A DNA stretch of 64,000 bases from Vibrio sp. Of7-15. GTDB taxonomy: Bacteria; Pseudomonadota; Gammaproteobacteria; Enterobacterales; Vibrionaceae. The stretch spans positions 124,001 through 188,000 of the forward strand of contig NZ_JAKRGH010000005.1 in NCBI RefSeq assembly GCF_022347565.1. The letters run 5' to 3'. Within the stretch, counting starts at the first letter, position 1. Each line of letters starts with the position of its first letter. The notes beneath the pieces were generated by a model. The model worked only from the letters and a program-made list of their open reading frames with translations. It was not told the DNA's origin and did not search any database. Below are positions 54,230 to 63,600 of this stretch, one piece after another. The position numbers were made by a program, and so were the translations under genes.

Positions 54230-55606
54230 ATGACAAAATTAACGTGTTTTAAAGCTTATGATATTCGTGGTCAGCTAGGCACAGAGTTGAATGTTGATAT
54301 TGCGTATCGTATAGGTCGTGCATTTGGTTTACATCTATCACCGGAAGCTGATCAATCTAAAACGGTAGTTGTGGGTGGGGATGTTCGTTTAACTTCAGAA
54401 GAGCTTAAGTCAGCTGTAGCTACAGGTTTAATGGATTCTGGTGTGAACGTTATTGATATTGGCGTGACAGGTACCGAAGAAATCTATTTTGCCACCAAAG
54501 ATCTTGAGCTTGATGGTGGCATTGAAGTAACGGCTAGCCATAATCCAATGGATTACAATGGTATGAAGTTAGTTCGTGAGGAATCCAAGCCAATTAGTGG
54601 TGATACAGGGCTACGTGAGATTCAGCGTTTGGCGGAGGAAAATGACTTCCCTGATATTACAGTTCGTGGAACCTTAAACCAAAAATCGAATCTTACTGCT
54701 TATGTGGATCATTTAATGACCTATATTGCGCCTGATAATATTCAGCCAATGAAATTGGTGGTGAATTCGGGTAATGGTGCAGCAGGTCACGTGATTGATG
54801 AAATTGAAACTCGTTTTCAAGCACTTAATATTCCGATTGAATTTATTAAGGTTCACCATGAGGCAGATGGTAACTTCCCTAATGGTATCCCAAACCCATT
54901 ATTACCAGAGTGTCGAAGTGATACGGCAAAAGCTGTTATTGAATACAAGGCAGATATGGGGATAGCTTGGGATGGCGATTTTGACCGTTGTTTCTTATTT
55001 GATGAGAACGGCGAATTTATCGAAGGATATTATATCGTAGGCTTGCTAGCTGAAGCCTTTCTTCAGAAGCATAAAGGCGCAAAAATTATCCATGATCCTC
55101 GTTTAAGCTGGAATACCATTGATATAGTTAAAGCTGCTGGTGGCGTACCTATTATGTCGAAAACGGGCCATGCATTCATCAAAGAGCGTATGCGTCAAGA
55201 AGATGCAGTGTATGGCGGAGAAATGAGTGCTCACCACTATTTCCGTGATTTTGCGTATTGTGACTCAGGAATGATCCCGTGGCTGCTAGTGACCGAATTG
55301 CTTTCTGTTAAAAAAGTAAAATTGTCGGAACTGGTTAAAGTTCGTATGGCTGCCTATCCATCACCAGGAGAGATTAACCGAAAAGTCAAAGATGCAGATG
55401 CAGTGATAGAAAAAGTATTATCTATCTATGAGGAACAAGCTTTAGATATTGATTATACCGATGGTATTAGCCTAGATATGGGCGAGTGGCGCTTCAATTT
55501 GCGTAAGTCTAATACTGAGCCGCTATTACGCTTAAATCTCGAAGTAAAACAAAATTCTAGACTAATGGAAGCTAAGACAAATGACCTTTTAGCGATCATG
55601 GTTTAA
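54230..55606 (+). CDS. manB: phosphomannomutase
   Basis: Interconverts mannose 6-phosphate and mannose 1-phosphate for GDP-mannose synthesis; 458 residues. Domains in order: [14 protein letters not shown], the phosphoserine loop [13 protein letters not shown] (near residue 106), the metal loop [10 protein letters not shown], the sugar loop [10 protein letters not shown] and the phosphate-binding [12 protein letters not shown]. Follows manC by 9 bases. Also known as cpsG/rfbK. Confidence 0.96.
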   Translation: MTKLTCFKAYDIRGQLGTELNVDIAYRIGRAFGLHLSPEADQSKTVVVGGDVRLTSEELKSAVATGLMDSGVNVIDIGVTGTEEIYFATKDLELDGGIEVTASHNPMDYNGMKLVREESKPISGDTGLREIQRLAEENDFPDITVRGTLNQKSNLTAYVDHLMTYIAPDNIQPMKLVVNSGNGAAGHVIDEIETRFQALNIPIEFIKVHHEADGNFPNGIPNPLLPECRSDTAKAVIEYKADMGIAWDGDFDRCFLFDENGEFIEGYYIVGLLAEAFLQKHKGAKIIHDPRLSWNTIDIVKAAGGVPIMSKTGHAFIKERMRQEDAVYGGEMSAHHYFRDFAYCDSGMIPWLLVTELLSVKKVKLSELVKVRMAAYPSPGEINRKVKDADAVIEKVLSIYEEQALDIDYTDGISLDMGEWRFNLRKSNTEPLLRLNLEVKQNSRLMEAKTNDLLAIMV

Positions 55607-55633
55607 TTATCAAATATTGAGTAGAGTAAATCG

Positions 55634-56710
55634 ATGAAAGTATTAGTAACAGGTGGTGCAGGGTTTATAGGCTCTGCTGTCATTCGTCATATTATTAATA
55701 GTACTAGTGATTCAGTTGTCAATGTCGATAGCTTAACGTACGCAGGAAACCTTGAGTCTCTTACAGAAATAGATTCTAATTCACGTTACATTTTTGAACA
55801 TGTTGATATTTGTAATCGTTCAGAGCTGGATCGGGTCTTTTCCGTACATAAGCCTGATGTTGTTATGCACTTGGCAGCTGAATCCCATGTTGACCGTTCT
55901 ATTGATGGCCCTGCTGCGTTTATTGAAACTAATATTGTAGGCACCTATACCCTTTTAGAATCGGCACGCTTTTATTGGAGTTCCTTAGCGGAAGATAAAA
56001 AAAAGCTTTTTCGTTTCCATCACATTTCAACAGATGAAGTTTATGGTGACTTAGAAGGTACGGATGATTTATTTACAGAGACAACGTCATACGAGCCATC
56101 AAGTCCATACTCAGCTTCTAAGGCCTCAAGTGATCATTTAGTACGTGCTTGGCAACGGACTTACGGCTTTCCGACGATTGTAACTAATTGCTCAAATAAC
56201 TATGGGCCTTATCATTTTCCTGAGAAACTTATCCCGTTAATGATTCTTAATGCTTTAGATGGCAAGCAGTTACCTGTCTATGGTAATGGTATGCAAATCC
56301 GAGATTGGTTATATGTGGAAGATCATGCCCGGGCTTTATATAAGGTAGTGACGGAGGGTGAAGTTGGGGAAACCTACAATATTGGAGGTCATAATGAAAA
56401 AGCCAATATTGATGTTGTTAAGACAATTTGTTCATTGCTCGAGGAGTTAGTGCCTAATAAACCCGAAGGTATTGCCTATTATCAAGACTTAATTACCTAT
56501 GTAGCAGATCGTCCAGGGCATGATGTTCGTTATGCAATCGACGCGTCAAAAATCGAGCGTGAATTAGGCTGGAAACCAGAGGAAACTTTTGAATCGGGCA
56601 TTCGTAAAACTGTTAAATGGTATTTGGAAAATAAGCAATGGTGGTCACGTGTCTTAGATGGTTCTTATGCCGGTGAGCGCTTGGGTGTATCAAATGAGGG
56701 CGTCAAATAA
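55634..56710 (+). CDS. rmlB: dTDP-glucose 4,6-dehydratase
   Basis: Second step of dTDP-L-rhamnose synthesis; 358 residues. It has the NAD loop [10 protein letters not shown] at about 7-16, [26 protein letters not shown], and the catalytic [10 protein letters not shown], followed by [18 protein letters not shown]. Its stop overlaps the start of rmlA by one base. The first of four rml genes in order B-A-D-C. Confidence 0.97.
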   Translation: MKVLVTGGAGFIGSAVIRHIINSTSDSVVNVDSLTYAGNLESLTEIDSNSRYIFEHVDICNRSELDRVFSVHKPDVVMHLAAESHVDRSIDGPAAFIETNIVGTYTLLESARFYWSSLAEDKKKLFRFHHISTDEVYGDLEGTDDLFTETTSYEPSSPYSASKASSDHLVRAWQRTYGFPTIVTNCSNNYGPYHFPEKLIPLMILNALDGKQLPVYGNGMQIRDWLYVEDHARALYKVVTEGEVGETYNIGGHNEKANIDVVKTICSLLEELVPNKPEGIAYYQDLITYVADRPGHDVRYAIDASKIERELGWKPEETFESGIRKTVKWYLENKQWWSRVLDGSYAGERLGVSNEGVK

Positions 56711-57597
56711 TGAAAGGGATTGTTTTGGCTGGCGGCTCTGGTACACGCTTATACCCATTAACACGTGGAGTATCAAAGCAGCTGTTACCTATTTATGATA
56801 AACCAATGGTGTTTTATCCTATCTCAACATTGATGCTTGCCGGTATTAAAGACATTTTAATTATCACTACACCTGAAGATAATGAAGGGTTTAAGCGCTT
56901 GCTAGGTGATGGTTCCGATTTTGGTATTAACCTTGAATATGCTATTCAACCCAGTCCTGATGGTTTAGCACAAGCTTTTCTTATTGGGGAGGAGTTTATT
57001 GGTAATGACTCCGTTTGCTTAGTGTTAGGCGATAATATCTTTTATGGGCAGTCTTTTTCACAGACATTAAAGAATGCGGCATCCCGTGAATCTGGCGCTA
57101 CAGTTTTTGGTTATCAAGTAAAAGATCCGGAGCGCTTCGGCGTAGTGGAGTTTGATAGCCGCATGAAGGCAATCTCGATAGAAGAAAAGCCGGAAAAGCC
57201 TAAGTCTAATTATGCAGTGACAGGTCTCTATTTTTACGATAATCGTGTTGTTGAATTGGCAAAAAGAGTTAAGCCCTCTCATCGTGGAGAGCTTGAGATT
57301 ACTACACTTAATGAAATGTACCTTGAGCTGGGTTCTCTAAGTGTTGAATTATTAGGGCGTGGTTTTGCTTGGTTGGATACTGGTACTCATGAAAGTCTCC
57401 ATGAGGCATCTTCTTTTGTGCAAACCATTGAAAATGTACAGGGCTTAAAGGTTGCTTGTTTAGAAGAGATTGCTTGGCGCAATGGTTGGTTAAGTGACGA
57501 AGATGTATTAGCACTTGCAAAGCCAATGATGAAAAATGAATATGGTCAGTACTTGAATCGTCTTGTGAATGAGCGTCAAAAGAAGGCTGTTAACTAA
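56710..57597 (+). CDS. rmlA: glucose-1-phosphate thymidylyltransferase
   Basis: Makes dTDP-glucose from glucose 1-phosphate and dTTP; 295 residues. [35 protein letters not shown] is the family start, LGDNIFYG the metal site, and [20 protein letters not shown] and [13 protein letters not shown] the later motifs. Feedback-regulated by dTDP-rhamnose in studied homologues. Overlaps rmlB and rmlD by one base each. Confidence 0.97.
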   Translation: MKGIVLAGGSGTRLYPLTRGVSKQLLPIYDKPMVFYPISTLMLAGIKDILIITTPEDNEGFKRLLGDGSDFGINLEYAIQPSPDGLAQAFLIGEEFIGNDSVCLVLGDNIFYGQSFSQTLKNAASRESGATVFGYQVKDPERFGVVEFDSRMKAISIEEKPEKPKSNYAVTGLYFYDNRVVELAKRVKPSHRGELEITTLNEMYLELGSLSVELLGRGFAWLDTGTHESLHEASSFVQTIENVQGLKVACLEEIAWRNGWLSDEDVLALAKPMMKNEYGQYLNRLVNERQKKAVN

Positions 57598-58481
57598 TGC
57601 GTGTATTGATTACTGGTTGCAATGGTCAGGTTGGCCACTGTCTTGTTACTCAATTATCGAAGAGAGTAAATACGACAGTATTGTCTCTTGATAAACAGCA
57701 TTTAGATATCACAGACCAAGAGGCAGTGCGCTCTATGGTGCATGAGTTTCAGCCTGAAATTATTATCAATGCTGCAGCCTATACAGCTGTCGATAAAGCG
57801 GAAAGTGAAGTTGAGCTTTCTTATGCAATAAATAGAGATGGACCTAAATATCTTGCAAGTGCAGCGCAAGAAGTAGGTGCAGCTATCCTGCATATTTCAA
57901 CAGATTATGTGTTTGAAGGTAATAAAGTTGGAGAATATTACGAAAGTGATATAACAAGCCCACAAGGAGTTTATGGTGAAAGTAAGCTTGCAGGTGAATT
58001 AGCAGTTATAGAAAACTGTGAGCAGCATATTATTCTTCGTACTGCTTGGGTCTTTGGAGAGAATGGTAATAATTTTGTCAAAACCATGTTGCGTTTGGGG
58101 ACAGATAGAAATGAACTTAGCATTGTCGGTGATCAGTGTGGTGGTCCGACGTACGCGGGAGACATTGCTGCAGCTCTAATACAGATCGCTGAAGCGGTGG
58201 TGGCAGAAGGTAGTGTGGAGTATGGTGTTTACCATTTCTCTGGTTTTCCATACGTGAGTTGGTTTGAATTCGCGCAAGCTATTTTTGGCGCAGCAGAAAA
58301 GCATAATGTTATCAATCTTCCCCCCAAATTAATTAGTATCGGGACTGCTCAATACCCAACTCCCGCCAAGCGTCCGAGTAACTCAAAGCTAGATATGGAT
58401 AAAATTAGTAGAGCTTTTTCGATAAAAGCGAGTGACTGGCAGGCAGCATTAGAAAATATTAAAGCTTATACAGGACGATAA
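57597..58481 (+). CDS. rmlD: dTDP-4-dehydrorhamnose reductase
   Basis: Last step of dTDP-L-rhamnose synthesis, NAD(P)H-dependent; 294 residues. VLITGCNGQVGHCLV is the nucleotide loop, AAAYTAVDKAESE, STDYVFEG and the catalytic YGESKLAGE follow, then RTAWVFGENGNNFVKTMLRL. It starts at the last base of rmlA and ends one base before rmlC. Confidence 0.97.
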   Translation: MRVLITGCNGQVGHCLVTQLSKRVNTTVLSLDKQHLDITDQEAVRSMVHEFQPEIIINAAAYTAVDKAESEVELSYAINRDGPKYLASAAQEVGAAILHISTDYVFEGNKVGEYYESDITSPQGVYGESKLAGELAVIENCEQHIILRTAWVFGENGNNFVKTMLRLGTDRNELSIVGDQCGGPTYAGDIAAALIQIAEAVVAEGSVEYGVYHFSGFPYVSWFEFAQAIFGAAEKHNVINLPPKLISIGTAQYPTPAKRPSNSKLDMDKISRAFSIKASDWQAALENIKAYTGR

Positions 58482-58482
58482 T

Positions 58483-59028
58483 ATGAAAGTGATAGATACA
58501 AGAATTCCTGCTGTAAAAATTATAGAACCAACAGTGTTTGGTGATGAACGTGGCTTTTTTATGGAAACCTGGCAGCAAAAGAAGTTTGAAGAGCTTGTAA
58601 CGGGTAAGCCAACATCTTTTGTACAAGATAACCATTCAAAATCAAAAAAAGGAATTTTGCGGGGGCTGCATTATCAAACAGAAAACACCCAAGGAAAACT
58701 GGTTCGTGTTATCTCTGGTGAAGTGTTTGATGTAGCCGTTGATATAAGGAAAAACTCGCCGACTTACGGCCAATGGGTTGGTGAATTTCTTTCGGCAGAT
58801 AATAAGCGGCAACTTTGGGTGCCAGAAGGTTTTGCTCATGGTTTTTATGTAACCAGTGATGAAGCTGAATTTGTATATAAGTGTACAGATTATTATAACT
58901 CAAGTGCCGAAGTATCAATTGCTTGGGATGATAGTAGTATCGGAGTTGAATGGCCATTCACTCAAGCCCCAACTCTTTCCGAAAAAGACTCGTGTGGTGT
59001 TAGCTTACATATGGCTCCTAAGTTGTGA
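58483..59028 (+). CDS. rmlC: dTDP-4-dehydrorhamnose 3,5-epimerase
   Basis: Double epimerase of the rhamnose pathway; 181-residue cupin. ERGFFMETWQ, LRGLHYQ and the downstream AVDIRKNSPTYGQWVG with the catalytic His-Asp context are present, plus VPEGFAHGFYV. Its TGA overlaps the ATG of the next glycosyltransferase gene at 59028. Confidence 0.97.
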   Translation: MKVIDTRIPAVKIIEPTVFGDERGFFMETWQQKKFEELVTGKPTSFVQDNHSKSKKGILRGLHYQTENTQGKLVRVISGEVFDVAVDIRKNSPTYGQWVGEFLSADNKRQLWVPEGFAHGFYVTSDEAEFVYKCTDYYNSSAEVSIAWDDSSIGVEWPFTQAPTLSEKDSCGVSLHMAPKL

Positions 59029-59939
59029 TGAAGGTTTGTATTCTACTGGCTGCTTATAATGGCGAGGCTCATATAAAAGATCAATTTGATTCTATCTTAG
59101 CGCAGTCGGATGTAGACATTGATCTTTATATTAGTTTAGACCGTTCAACGGATAAATCATTAGAGATAGTTCAAGAATATACGAATAGATATTCGAATAT
59201 TCATATGCTGGCTTATGGACAATGTTTTGGTAGTGCAGGACGAAACTTTTTTCGTTTACTGTTAGATGTTGATTTTTCTAAATATGATTATGTAAGTTTT
59301 GCTGACCAAGATGATATTTGGTTGGAAAATAAGATTCATAGTTCGATTCAATTGATGTTAAAGAATGGTGCTGATGCATATTCTGGCAATGTAACTGCTT
59401 TCTGGGAGGATGGTAAAAAGCTACTCATTGCTAAAGATTCTCCTCAATCTGAATTTGACTATTTGTTTGAATCTGCAGGCCCAGGCTGCACATTTGTACT
59501 TACAAAATCTTTGGCATTAGATATTAAAAAGGCCTTAAGTAATAAAATACTTGAGTTAGATTCTCTGTGGTTGCATGACTGGTTTTGTTACAGCTTTGCC
59601 CGTTCAAATGGATATAATTGGTATATTGGTTCTGAACCGTTAATGCTATATAGACAACATGAGAGTAATGAAGTCGGGGCAAATACTGGCTTTAAGGCTA
59701 TTGTATCTAGAGTTAAAAAGGTTCTTAGAGGAGATGCTTTCTCTAAGGTCTTAGAACAGGCCGATTTTTTAGAACAGAATGATCTACCTATTCAGATGAT
59801 AAAAAAAGGGGACTCTTTTAGTTTACTTAAATTAGCATGTATGGGGGCCCGTTGTCGAAGAAAGTGTAATGAAAAAATATACTTTTCAATAGCATTAACT
59901 CTTATTTCAATTAGGCGTTTGACTCTATGGAAAGCATAA
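59028..59939 (+). CDS. glycosyltransferase family 2 (rhamnosyltransferase-like)
   Basis: A 303-residue GT2 enzyme starting MKVCILLAAYNGEAHIKDQFDSIL, with LYISLDRSTDKSLEIVQ, ADQDDIWLENKI (metal site) and a C-terminal LDSLWLHDWFCYSFARSNG region. This layout resembles RfbF/RfbG-type rhamnosyltransferases. It is translationally coupled to rmlC (TGATG overlap), which supports dTDP-rhamnose as donor, and its last 13 bases overlap the reductase gene. Confidence 0.87.
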   Translation: MKVCILLAAYNGEAHIKDQFDSILAQSDVDIDLYISLDRSTDKSLEIVQEYTNRYSNIHMLAYGQCFGSAGRNFFRLLLDVDFSKYDYVSFADQDDIWLENKIHSSIQLMLKNGADAYSGNVTAFWEDGKKLLIAKDSPQSEFDYLFESAGPGCTFVLTKSLALDIKKALSNKILELDSLWLHDWFCYSFARSNGYNWYIGSEPLMLYRQHESNEVGANTGFKAIVSRVKKVLRGDAFSKVLEQADFLEQNDLPIQMIKKGDSFSLLKLACMGARCRRKCNEKIYFSIALTLISIRRLTLWKA

Positions 59940-60844
59940 CATTAGTGACAGGAGCCAGTGGTTTTGTTGGTCGAGAGGTTTTAAAGTGTTCTACCTTACT
60001 AAAGCCAGTAGTTCGTAGTGGTAAATTAGCTCTTTTTAATTCTGCTTTCCAAATTGATAAACTGGATGGGAAAACGTCTTGGATCGGTGCATTTGAAAAT
60101 GTTGGTTCAATTATTCACTTAGCGGGGTTAGCTCACTCTAATGTATATGGTAAATTAGATTATCAGAGAGTTAATGTCGATGGTACGCTACATCTTGCAA
60201 GAGAAGCCGCCAAAGCTGGAGTTAAGCGCTTTGTATTTGTAAGTTCTATTGGTGTTAATGGTCCCTCTACTAATGCACCATTTTCCTCTAAATCTTCCCC
60301 AAGTCCTCATAATATATATGCAGAATCAAAGTACTCTGCGGAGCTTGGGTTGAAGGAAATATCACGTGATACTGGGATGCAGTTAGTAATTATTCGCCCT
60401 ACTTTAGTTTATGGAGCTAATGCTCCGGGTAATTTTGGTTTGTTATCTAACTTAATAAAAAAGGTTCCGTGTCTGCCATTTGGAATAGTGAATAATAAAC
60501 GCAACTTCATAGCAGTACAGAACCTTGCTGATTTACTTATTGTTTGTTCGAAACATCCAGATGCTGCTGGTCGTACTTTTTTAGCGTCGGATAGTGGTGG
60601 GTCTGTATCTATTAAAACGTTTACTAATGCTGTTGCGAAAGGCTTAGGTAAAAATATTACTCAGTTGCCAGTACCTGTTGCAGTGATGCGGTTTGCCGCG
60701 AAGGTGGTGGGTAAGTCTACAATGATTGAGCAATTAGTTGGTAATTTAGAAGTTGATTCTTCTTGCACGCAAGAGGTGCTAGGGTGGAGAGCGCCATATA
60801 CAATGGAGCAAGCCATGTCTTATATTTCAGTGAGTAAAAAATGA
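59927..60844 (+). CDS. NAD-dependent sugar reductase/epimerase, WbpV-like (UDP-QuiNAc forming)
   Basis: A 305-residue extended short-chain dehydrogenase. LVTGASGFVGREVL is the NAD loop, FVSSIGVNG and the catalytic YAESKYSAE are present, then RPTLVYGANAPGNFG. The WbpV/WreQ type reduces UDP-4-keto-6-deoxy-GlcNAc, made by a WbpM-type dehydratase, to UDP-N-acetylquinovosamine. A WbpM-like gene and a phosphoglycosyltransferase follow, the usual initiating trio. Assigned by context and motifs; UDP-FucNAc is an alternative product. Confidence 0.85.
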   Translation: MESITLVTGASGFVGREVLKCSTLLKPVVRSGKLALFNSAFQIDKLDGKTSWIGAFENVGSIIHLAGLAHSNVYGKLDYQRVNVDGTLHLAREAAKAGVKRFVFVSSIGVNGPSTNAPFSSKSSPSPHNIYAESKYSAELGLKEISRDTGMQLVIIRPTLVYGANAPGNFGLLSNLIKKVPCLPFGIVNNKRNFIAVQNLADLLIVCSKHPDAAGRTFLASDSGGSVSIKTFTNAVAKGLGKNITQLPVPVAVMRFAAKVVGKSTMIEQLVGNLEVDSSCTQEVLGWRAPYTMEQAMSYISVSKK

Positions 60845-61395
60845 TTCGTATTTTAGATTTTTGTATCGCTTTTTTAGGCTTATTATTTCTATGGCCTATT
60901 TTACTTATAACAGTAATTTTAGGTTTCTTCGATACTGGTTCTCCTATTTTTGTTCAGAATCGAGTTGGTAGAAATAAACGCTCATTTAAGTTGATAAAGT
61001 TTCGAACAATGAAAGTGGAAACAGAATCTGTGGCTAGTCATCTAGCAAGTAACTCTTCGATTACAAAACTAGGCACTTTCCTTCGTAAAACAAAAATAGA
61101 TGAGTTGCCACAACTGGTTAATGTGTTGAAAGGGGAAATGAGTTTAGTCGGTCCTCGTCCAAATCTTTTTAATCAAGAGGAGCTAATTAAAGAGCGTGAT
61201 GCATTAGGTGTATATGGTGTTTTACCTGGTATTACTGGCTTGTCCCAAGTACAAAATATAGATATGTCTACCCCTAAGTTACTAGCTAGAACGGATAAGA
61301 AAATGATTGATACATTAAATTTGAAAAACTATTTCAAGTATATAGTCATGACAGCTACGGGCAGTGGCTCTGGTGATGCAGTGAAGAGTAAATAG
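60841..61395 (+). CDS. initiating phosphoglycosyltransferase (PglC-like bacterial sugar transferase)
   Basis: A 184-residue small monotopic phosphoglycosyltransferase that transfers a sugar phosphate, here probably QuiNAc-1-phosphate, to undecaprenyl phosphate. A re-entrant hydrophobic helix covers about 4-29 ([24 protein letters not shown]), then KFRTMKVE, the catalytic DE in KIDELPQL, and SLVGPRPNL, with PGITGLSQV. Length matches PglC, lacking the extra membrane domain of WcaJ. It overlaps the WbpV-like gene by 4 bases. Confidence 0.92.
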   Translation: MIRILDFCIAFLGLLFLWPILLITVILGFFDTGSPIFVQNRVGRNKRSFKLIKFRTMKVETESVASHLASNSSITKLGTFLRKTKIDELPQLVNVLKGEMSLVGPRPNLFNQEELIKERDALGVYGVLPGITGLSQVQNIDMSTPKLLARTDKKMIDTLNLKNYFKYIVMTATGSGSGDAVKSK

Positions 61396-61530
61396 GTTTA
61401 TTGTATTTTCACTATGTACTCCTTTTTTCAAAAAAGAAGGTTCTCAGATTTGCTAATGTGAATCTTGTTGGTGGGAATGTTAATATTTTAAAACTAAAAG
61501 TACTAACTTTCGCTAATTATAGAAGTAGTT

Positions 61531-63468
61531 ATGGAACATCTAAATTTTTTTTGGTCTCTTCCTCGTATTTATAAACGCCTGATTAGCCTGGCAATAGATA
61601 CACTTTTTATCTCCATTGCATTCTGGATCGCTTACTGGGTTCGGTTGGGTAATATGGAACCCTTTAATGATCAAGAAAGTTGGTATGTATTTTCTGGTAC
61701 TTTAACTATTTCCTTACTTGTATTTACTCGTCTAGGCCTATATCGGGCAATACTACGATACTTAACTTTCCATGCGCTATTTGTTGTATCACTTGGAGCG
61801 TTAATTTCAGCGGTTTCAGTTGCTCTACTGTCGTATTACTTTAGTGCTAATGTGCCTCGTACAGTACCTATTATCTATGGTGCTTTTTTATGCTTATTAT
61901 GTGGCGGCTCACGATTAATTGTTCGAGTTTTAGTGGCAAAATCTTATGCAAAGGGAATGGAGTCAGTTATTATTTATGGTGCAGGAAGTTCCGGTAGGCA
62001 GCTTGCGCTTGCGCTCAGGCATAGTGAAGCATATAAGGTTCAAGCATTTATAGATAGTGATCCAACCTTAAAAAGTACTATTATTCAAGGTCTGTCAGTT
62101 TATTCTCCTAATAAGCTAGAAGGGATTATTCACAAGCGTAATGTTCATAAGGTTTTACTTGCTTTACCAAGCGCTAGTAGGGCTGAACGAAAACAAATTA
62201 TTGATAGTTTAGTTCCTTTTCCTGTTGAAGTACTTACAGTCCCGAGTATGAGTGATATTGTCAGTGGTAATGCCAGTATTGATGAACTACGTGATGTTCC
62301 GATCGAAGATTTGTTGGGGCGAGACTCGGTTGCTCCTCAGCAGGTTTTGATGGAAGCGAATATTCGAGATAAAGTTGTCATGGTCACTGGAGCAGGAGGC
62401 TCTATTGGTTCCGAATTATGTCGGCAGATTGTCAATCAACAACCTAAAAAGCTAGTATTGTTTGAGTTATCTGAATATGGTCTTTACCAAATAGATAAAG
62501 AGTTATCTGAATATGTTATTCAAAACGATTTGGATATAGAAATCGTTCCTCTTTTAGGATCTGTACAACGTAAACATCGACTAACTGCGGTTATGCAAAG
62601 CTTTCAAATACAAACCTTGTATCATGCTGCTGCTTACAAACATGTGCCTTTAGTTGAGTATAATGTTGTTGAAGGTGTTCGTAATAACATTTACGGAACT
62701 TATTATACAGCTCAGGCTGCTATTGAAGCAGGAGTTGAGTCTTTTGTTCTTATCTCTACAGATAAAGCAGTACGGCCAACAAATGTAATGGGGACAACCA
62801 AACGAATGGCTGAGTTGGCCTTGCAAGCATTAGCAGCGGAAAATACTGCAACTCGCTTTTGCATGGTTCGATTTGGTAATGTGCTAGGATCATCTGGCTC
62901 GGTGATACCATTATTTAAACGCCAAATTGCAGAAGGTGGACCAATTACAGTCACTCACCCAGATATTATCCGCTATTTCATGACAATACCTGAAGCCGCG
63001 CAGTTAGTTATACAGGCTGGTGCTATGGGTAAAGGTGGTGATGTTTTTGTATTGGATATGGGGGAGCCTGTTAGAATTATCGATTTAGCTGAAAATCTCA
63101 TTCAGTTATCTGGTTTGGAAGTAAAGTCTGAAGATAATCCTCATGGTGATATTGAAATCCAATGTACAGGTTTACGCCCAGGTGAGAAGCTGTTTGAAGA
63201 GCTATTGATTGGAGACAATGTAGGAAAAACAGCTCACGAACGAATTATGACTGCCAATGAGAGCTTTTTATCTTATGAAGAATATGAAGAAGTTTTAGCT
63301 AGGTTAGATCAAGCTTGTCATGAGTTTGATCATGAAGAAATTAGGAGTATTTTATTAGATACGCCAACTGGTTTTAACCCTAGTGATGGAATAGGCGATT
63401 TAGTTTGGAAAGAAGCAGGAAAACAAGCTTCTGAAATTTGCCAAGATACTTCAGCTAAGGCAGGTTAA
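61531..63468 (+). CDS. wbpM: membrane-bound nucleotide-sugar dehydratase, WbpM/CapD-like
   Basis: UDP-GlcNAc C6-dehydratase (retaining) of 645 residues, with four N-terminal TM helices (about 15-130), a Rossmann-like linker (VIIYGAGSSGRQLALAL) and the catalytic dehydratase domain (MVTGAGGSIGSELCRQI near 285). The active-site Tyr of the usual YxxxK is Met here (TDKAVRPTNVMGTTKR), the SMK arrangement of WbpM. Distinct from PseB, so the cell has two UDP-GlcNAc dehydratases feeding different products. It is the last gene of the locus, 135 bases after the PGT. Confidence 0.94.
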   Translation: MEHLNFFWSLPRIYKRLISLAIDTLFISIAFWIAYWVRLGNMEPFNDQESWYVFSGTLTISLLVFTRLGLYRAILRYLTFHALFVVSLGALISAVSVALLSYYFSANVPRTVPIIYGAFLCLLCGGSRLIVRVLVAKSYAKGMESVIIYGAGSSGRQLALALRHSEAYKVQAFIDSDPTLKSTIIQGLSVYSPNKLEGIIHKRNVHKVLLALPSASRAERKQIIDSLVPFPVEVLTVPSMSDIVSGNASIDELRDVPIEDLLGRDSVAPQQVLMEANIRDKVVMVTGAGGSIGSELCRQIVNQQPKKLVLFELSEYGLYQIDKELSEYVIQNDLDIEIVPLLGSVQRKHRLTAVMQSFQIQTLYHAAAYKHVPLVEYNVVEGVRNNIYGTYYTAQAAIEAGVESFVLISTDKAVRPTNVMGTTKRMAELALQALAAENTATRFCMVRFGNVLGSSGSVIPLFKRQIAEGGPITVTHPDIIRYFMTIPEAAQLVIQAGAMGKGGDVFVLDMGEPVRIIDLAENLIQLSGLEVKSEDNPHGDIEIQCTGLRPGEKLFEELLIGDNVGKTAHERIMTANESFLSYEEYEEVLARLDQACHEFDHEEIRSILLDTPTGFNPSDGIGDLVWKEAGKQASEICQDTSAKAG

Positions 63469-63556
63469 AGAGCAAGGAAAGCTATGCTCTTCTTTCTTAT
63501 TGATTTCTCAAAATGCCACCGTCTAGATTTAGAATTATTGAAGGAATTATGGTGTT

Positions 63557-63586
63557 TTGGAAGGCCATTGCAAAATGGCCTTCCAA
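63557..63586. terminator. 13-bp perfect hairpin between wbpM and envC, probable bidirectional transcription end
   Basis: A 13-bp perfect stem, TTGGAAGGCCATT / AATGGCCTTCCAA (63557-63569 with 63574-63586), with a four-base loop GCAA, lies between convergent wbpM and envC. It has no clear T-run on either strand, so it may be a strong stem with weak termination or another structural element. Confidence 0.55.
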
Positions 63587-63600
63587 GAAGGCTGATGATA

